Assembly (NCBI GenBank): GCA_964395975.1
Contig: CAYNBZ010000032.1
Span: forward strand, 1-25,814
Reading direction: 5' to 3'
Length of the DNA stretch: 25,814 nucleotides
Source: Avimuribaculum sp964395975
Lineage (GTDB): Bacteria > Bacteroidota > Bacteroidia > Bacteroidales > Muribaculaceae
Part shown: one piece after another, positions 23,813 through 25,814 of the stretch
Position numbering within the stretch: the first letter of the stretch is position 1
Layout of the letters: every line of letters begins with the position of its first letter
Program-made: the position numbers and the translations under genes
The notes under the pieces: generated by a model
Database searches by the model: none
Told to the model about the DNA's origin: nothing
What the model saw: the letters and a program-made list of their open reading frames with translations, nothing else

Positions 23813-24298
23813 ATGAAGCCCATTACCAACATATTATTGATAATTTACATAATAGTTTACACGTTTTTGCCCATTTTTGATGTGTCACTTGTGGGTGGAC
23901 AAACGGGATTTGACTACACGGCCTATACGATTACCAATAGCGAAGATATAATCAAACAAATATTTTCGTTGTTACCTTTCATTGTAGCTTTTGCTGCCAT
24001 TAGTGTCAATTGCATGAAAAATCGTTTTTGGGGTATTGCCGTGTCGGTGATAATTTGTTTTGGAATATATTTTTATGTCTATGCCAAGGATCTTGTTATG
24101 ATACAGCAACCAGAATTTTTCAAGATAGAATCGCTTGGAGTAGGTTTTTACATAGGATATGTTACGTTGCTGTTGTCGTTGGTGTCGGCTGCTGTATCGG
24201 TTTTGCCGTTTAAGTTCAACAAAGTTTATGCCCACGAATCGCTTTTCAATCATAAGAAGCGGTCGAATGAAAATAAAAAACAACCGACCGAAGAATAA
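23813..24298 (+). CDS. Membrane protein of unknown function, four predicted spans
   Basis: A 161-aa protein starting at the ATG at 23813 (an in-frame TTG lies nine bases upstream). I do not recognise a family. Hydrophobic spans are visible near residues 5-25 (ILLIIYIIVYTFLPIF), 48-68 (IFSLLPFIVAFAAISV), 72-95 (FWGIAVSVIICFGIYFYVY) and 112-137 (VGFYIGYVTLLLSLVSAAV). A short charged tail ends NENKKQPTEE. The loop between the first two spans is polar (GGQTGFDYTAYTITNSED). Its stop overlaps the next start by one base (TAATG), which suggests coupling with the DUF3822-type gene, although it need not share a function. Confidence 0.75.
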   Translation: MKPITNILLIIYIIVYTFLPIFDVSLVGGQTGFDYTAYTITNSEDIIKQIFSLLPFIVAFAAISVNCMKNRFWGIAVSVIICFGIYFYVYAKDLVMIQQPEFFKIESLGVGFYIGYVTLLLSLVSAAVSVLPFKFNKVYAHESLFNHKKRSNENKKQPTEE

Positions 24299-25134
24299 TG
24301 AGTAGCCTCTCGGACATTACCAGCGACATTAAAATTGACAGCCCTCACCTGTGGACGCTATCGATGTTTATTGATGACAAGCACATAAGTTTTATGTTGC
24401 ATAACGACATGATTGCCAATTCGCTGATATGTCGCAGCATCAAACTCGAACGGTGGAAAACCGATGGTGAATATCTGGAAGCAATAGAAAATGCTATTTA
24501 TGACAATTCGTTGTTACTGAGTGATTTCAAACGTGTGAATGTAAGCGTGGATTCTCGGCAGTTTATATTTTTGCCGCCGTGCTATGGTTCTGATGTCGAT
24601 GTTCGTCATGCGTTTGAAGTGGCTTTCCCTGATGCCACGGGCGACTTTGCGATGACGCGAGGACAGAACTGTCGTGTCGATGTGGCATTTATGTTGCCCT
24701 GTGGTGTCTATCAATTCTTGCGCCGAACATTTAGCAATACGCTTGTGAGATTGCACATTGAGGTACTGTGTTCTTATTTTAGGGGTAGTACCAATATATC
24801 AAACGTAAGCAAGGAAGTCGTGTTTATAAGGGATGGACGAATAGATGTGTGCGCTTTCAGTCGTGGAAAGTTGCAGATGGCCAATACATTTGCGTTCAGG
24901 TCGAATGATGATGCAGTGTTTTACACGCTTGCAGTATGGAATATGCTCGGCTTTGATGTTCATTCGGATGAAATACAGATTGCCGGCGATAAGGATGTGC
25001 GTATAGACATCATGTCTCGATTACGAGAATATGTAACCTATGTTGTTCCGGTGATGATGCCGCCTGTTGCAATGAAGATTGCTTCCGATGTAGCGAAAGC
25101 TCCGTTTAACTTAATTATTTTAGCCACGTCATGA
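24298..25134 (+). CDS. DUF3822 family protein
   Basis: A 278-aa protein of the Bacteroidetes-specific DUF3822 family, recognised by its position directly before rsmD and by its pattern (HLWTLSMFIDDKHISFML near the start; KEVVFIRDGRIDVCAFSRGK; FYTLAVWNMLGFDVHSDEI). The layout suggests an actin/hexokinase-like ATPase fold without a clear catalytic site. The function is unknown. It starts inside the stop of the membrane protein gene (TAATG) and its own stop overlaps the rsmD start (ATGA at 25131-25134), so all three are probably translated together. Confidence 0.8.
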   Translation: MSSLSDITSDIKIDSPHLWTLSMFIDDKHISFMLHNDMIANSLICRSIKLERWKTDGEYLEAIENAIYDNSLLLSDFKRVNVSVDSRQFIFLPPCYGSDVDVRHAFEVAFPDATGDFAMTRGQNCRVDVAFMLPCGVYQFLRRTFSNTLVRLHIEVLCSYFRGSTNISNVSKEVVFIRDGRIDVCAFSRGKLQMANTFAFRSNDDAVFYTLAVWNMLGFDVHSDEIQIAGDKDVRIDIMSRLREYVTYVVPVMMPPVAMKIASDVAKAPFNLIILATS

Positions 25135-25670
25135 GGATAATACGAGGAAAATATGGTCATCGTCGTTTCGATGTTCCACGCAATATAACTGCACGGCCTA
25201 CTACCGATTTTGCCCGTGAGAATATTTTTAATGTCATTGATAATCTCATAGACCTTGATGGAGCTACGGCACTTGATCTGTTTGCCGGTACCGGAGCCGT
25301 AAGTTTTGAATTTGCCTCTCGTGGGTGCAGGTTGGTAACGTGTGTCGAGAAAGCTGCTACGCAATATCGGTTCATTAAACAGGTAAAGCTGGTTTTGCAG
25401 GCCGATGAAGTACAGCCCGTACGTGGCGATGTGTTCAAGTTCATAGAAACATGTGACCGGCAATACGACATAATTTTTGCTGATCCGCCTTATGACTTGC
25501 CTCGACTTGCCGAGATACCGCAATTGGTGTTGTCATCAAGTATTGTCAAACCGGGTACCATATTGGTGATGGAACATTCTCGCAACAATGATTTTTCGCA
25601 ATTGCCATGCTTTGAACAACATCGGGCTTATGGCAGTGTCAATTTCTCTATTTTCGTCTTACCCGAATGA
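25131..25670 (+). CDS. rsmD: 16S rRNA (guanine-966-N2)-methyltransferase
   Basis: A 179-aa Rossmann-fold methyltransferase that modifies G966 of 16S rRNA in the 30S subunit with S-adenosylmethionine. Diagnostic motifs are RIIRGKYGHRRFDVP at the N-terminus, ITARPTTDFARENIFNVI (the RsmD RPTTD box), the SAM loop ALDLFAGTGAVSFEFASRG (L50-G55 core) and the catalytic DPPY (118-121). The length is normal. It overlaps the DUF3822 gene by four bases. After its TGA (25668-25670) only a very short open frame and the right copy of the 19-base repeat remain. Confidence 0.94.
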   Translation: MRIIRGKYGHRRFDVPRNITARPTTDFARENIFNVIDNLIDLDGATALDLFAGTGAVSFEFASRGCRLVTCVEKAATQYRFIKQVKLVLQADEVQPVRGDVFKFIETCDRQYDIIFADPPYDLPRLAEIPQLVLSSSIVKPGTILVMEHSRNNDFSQLPCFEQHRAYGSVNFSIFVLPE

Positions 25671-25753
25671 GGGTTCATATCGGACTTGTCGCCGATGTGC
25701 ATTGTGATGTCGGGCAAAGAACAGAATGTAGTCAACAGGGATCGCATTTATAG
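25667..25753 (+). pseudogene. Possible truncated phosphoesterase start, 28 aa
   Basis: An ATG overlaps the rsmD stop (ATGA at 25667-25670), the same coupling as between the two genes before. The frame reads MRVHIGLVADVHCDVGQRTE and stops at 25751-25753. The opening resembles the first strand of calcineurin-like metallophosphoesterases (IGLxxDxH), whose Asp and His bind metal. The frame then ends just before the 19-base repeat at 25763. It may be a gene cut off by insertion or deletion, or a chance ORF. Confidence 0.25.
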
Positions 25754-25762
25754 AATATAATA

Positions 25763-25781
25763 TAACGTGAGTTCGATATAA
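25763..25781 (+). repeat. 19-base repeat, right copy
   Basis: TAACGTGAGTTCGATATAA is the exact reverse complement of 66-84. It lies in the non-coding end of the window, ten bases after the short truncated frame. A longer match is not present: flanking bases differ on both sides. Confidence 0.8.
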
Positions 25782-25814
25782 AGTCAAAACAATGTCAGTT
25801 GTCCGTCATTGATA

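Noticed and set aside
25676..25699. Hairpin CATATCGG / CCGATGTG as a terminator after rsmD
   Set aside because: The 8-bp stem is real by eye, but no T-run follows and it lies inside the short phosphoesterase-like frame, so termination is not supported.
1..25814. CRISPR arrays, intact insertion sequences, rRNA genes, further tRNAs
   Set aside because: No regularly spaced repeats, no transposase-like protein and no rRNA sequence were seen; only one tRNA could be supported.

Overview
This 25.8 kb window looks like a chromosomal segment from a Bacteroidales bacterium; a gut lineage such as Muribaculaceae or Prevotellaceae is my inference, not shown. The case rests on content and signals. There is a DUF3822-type gene overlapping rsmD, a PurN with the 'GGKGMWGM' insertion, a Kdo-pathway arabinose-5-phosphate isomerase without CBS domains, A-rich starts with few Shine-Dalgarno sites, and a repeated Bacteroidetes-type -7 box (TAnnTTTG, often followed by CA) in correctly oriented positions before many genes.

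Left part (348-10329, all + strand): an operon-like run of a LegB-type nucleotide-sugar 4,6-dehydratase, an ATP-grasp ligase and a NeuB/LegI-type nonulosonate synthase. A 197 bp gap follows, holding a possible 52-aa membrane peptide and a consensus promoter, then an MsbA-like ABC exporter and purN. Next come nadB, an unknown 171-aa protein, a GT4 glycosyltransferase and a radical SAM protein. The first genes point to a sialic-acid-like (legionaminic-type) sugar for the cell surface, but the aminotransferase, the hydrolysing epimerase and the CMP-sugar synthetase are not in the window.

Middle (10402-14772): a CNNM/CorC-type membrane protein, then an 844 bp stretch without a standard gene. That stretch has a perfect promoter, a 51-codon ORF, frame-broken protein-like remains, a nested G/C-rich RNA fold and a strong intrinsic terminator, so it probably makes one RNA of about 680 nt. 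Two minus-strand genes follow: a GNGPSL-motif protein of the MptE-like/GT42-like type and a GNAT-like protein.

Right part (14989-25670, + strand): arabinose-5-phosphate isomerase, a PfkB-family protein that has lost its catalytic signature, an unusual TPR-membrane-GDPD fusion, ribH, tRNA-Tyr with its own promoter and terminator, a secreted EEP-family hydrolase, a B12-type radical SAM protein, a GT2 glycosyltransferase, an AraC regulator, a membrane protein, a DUF3822 protein and rsmD. A very short, probably truncated phosphoesterase start overlaps the rsmD stop.

One 19-base sequence occurs near both ends of the window in inverted orientation (66-84 and 25763-25781), about 25.7 kb apart. The most promising leads are this repeat pair, the transcribed unit at 11808-12530, the TPR-GDPD fusion, the PfkB protein without its active-site motif, and the partial nonulosonate cluster with an ATP-grasp partner.
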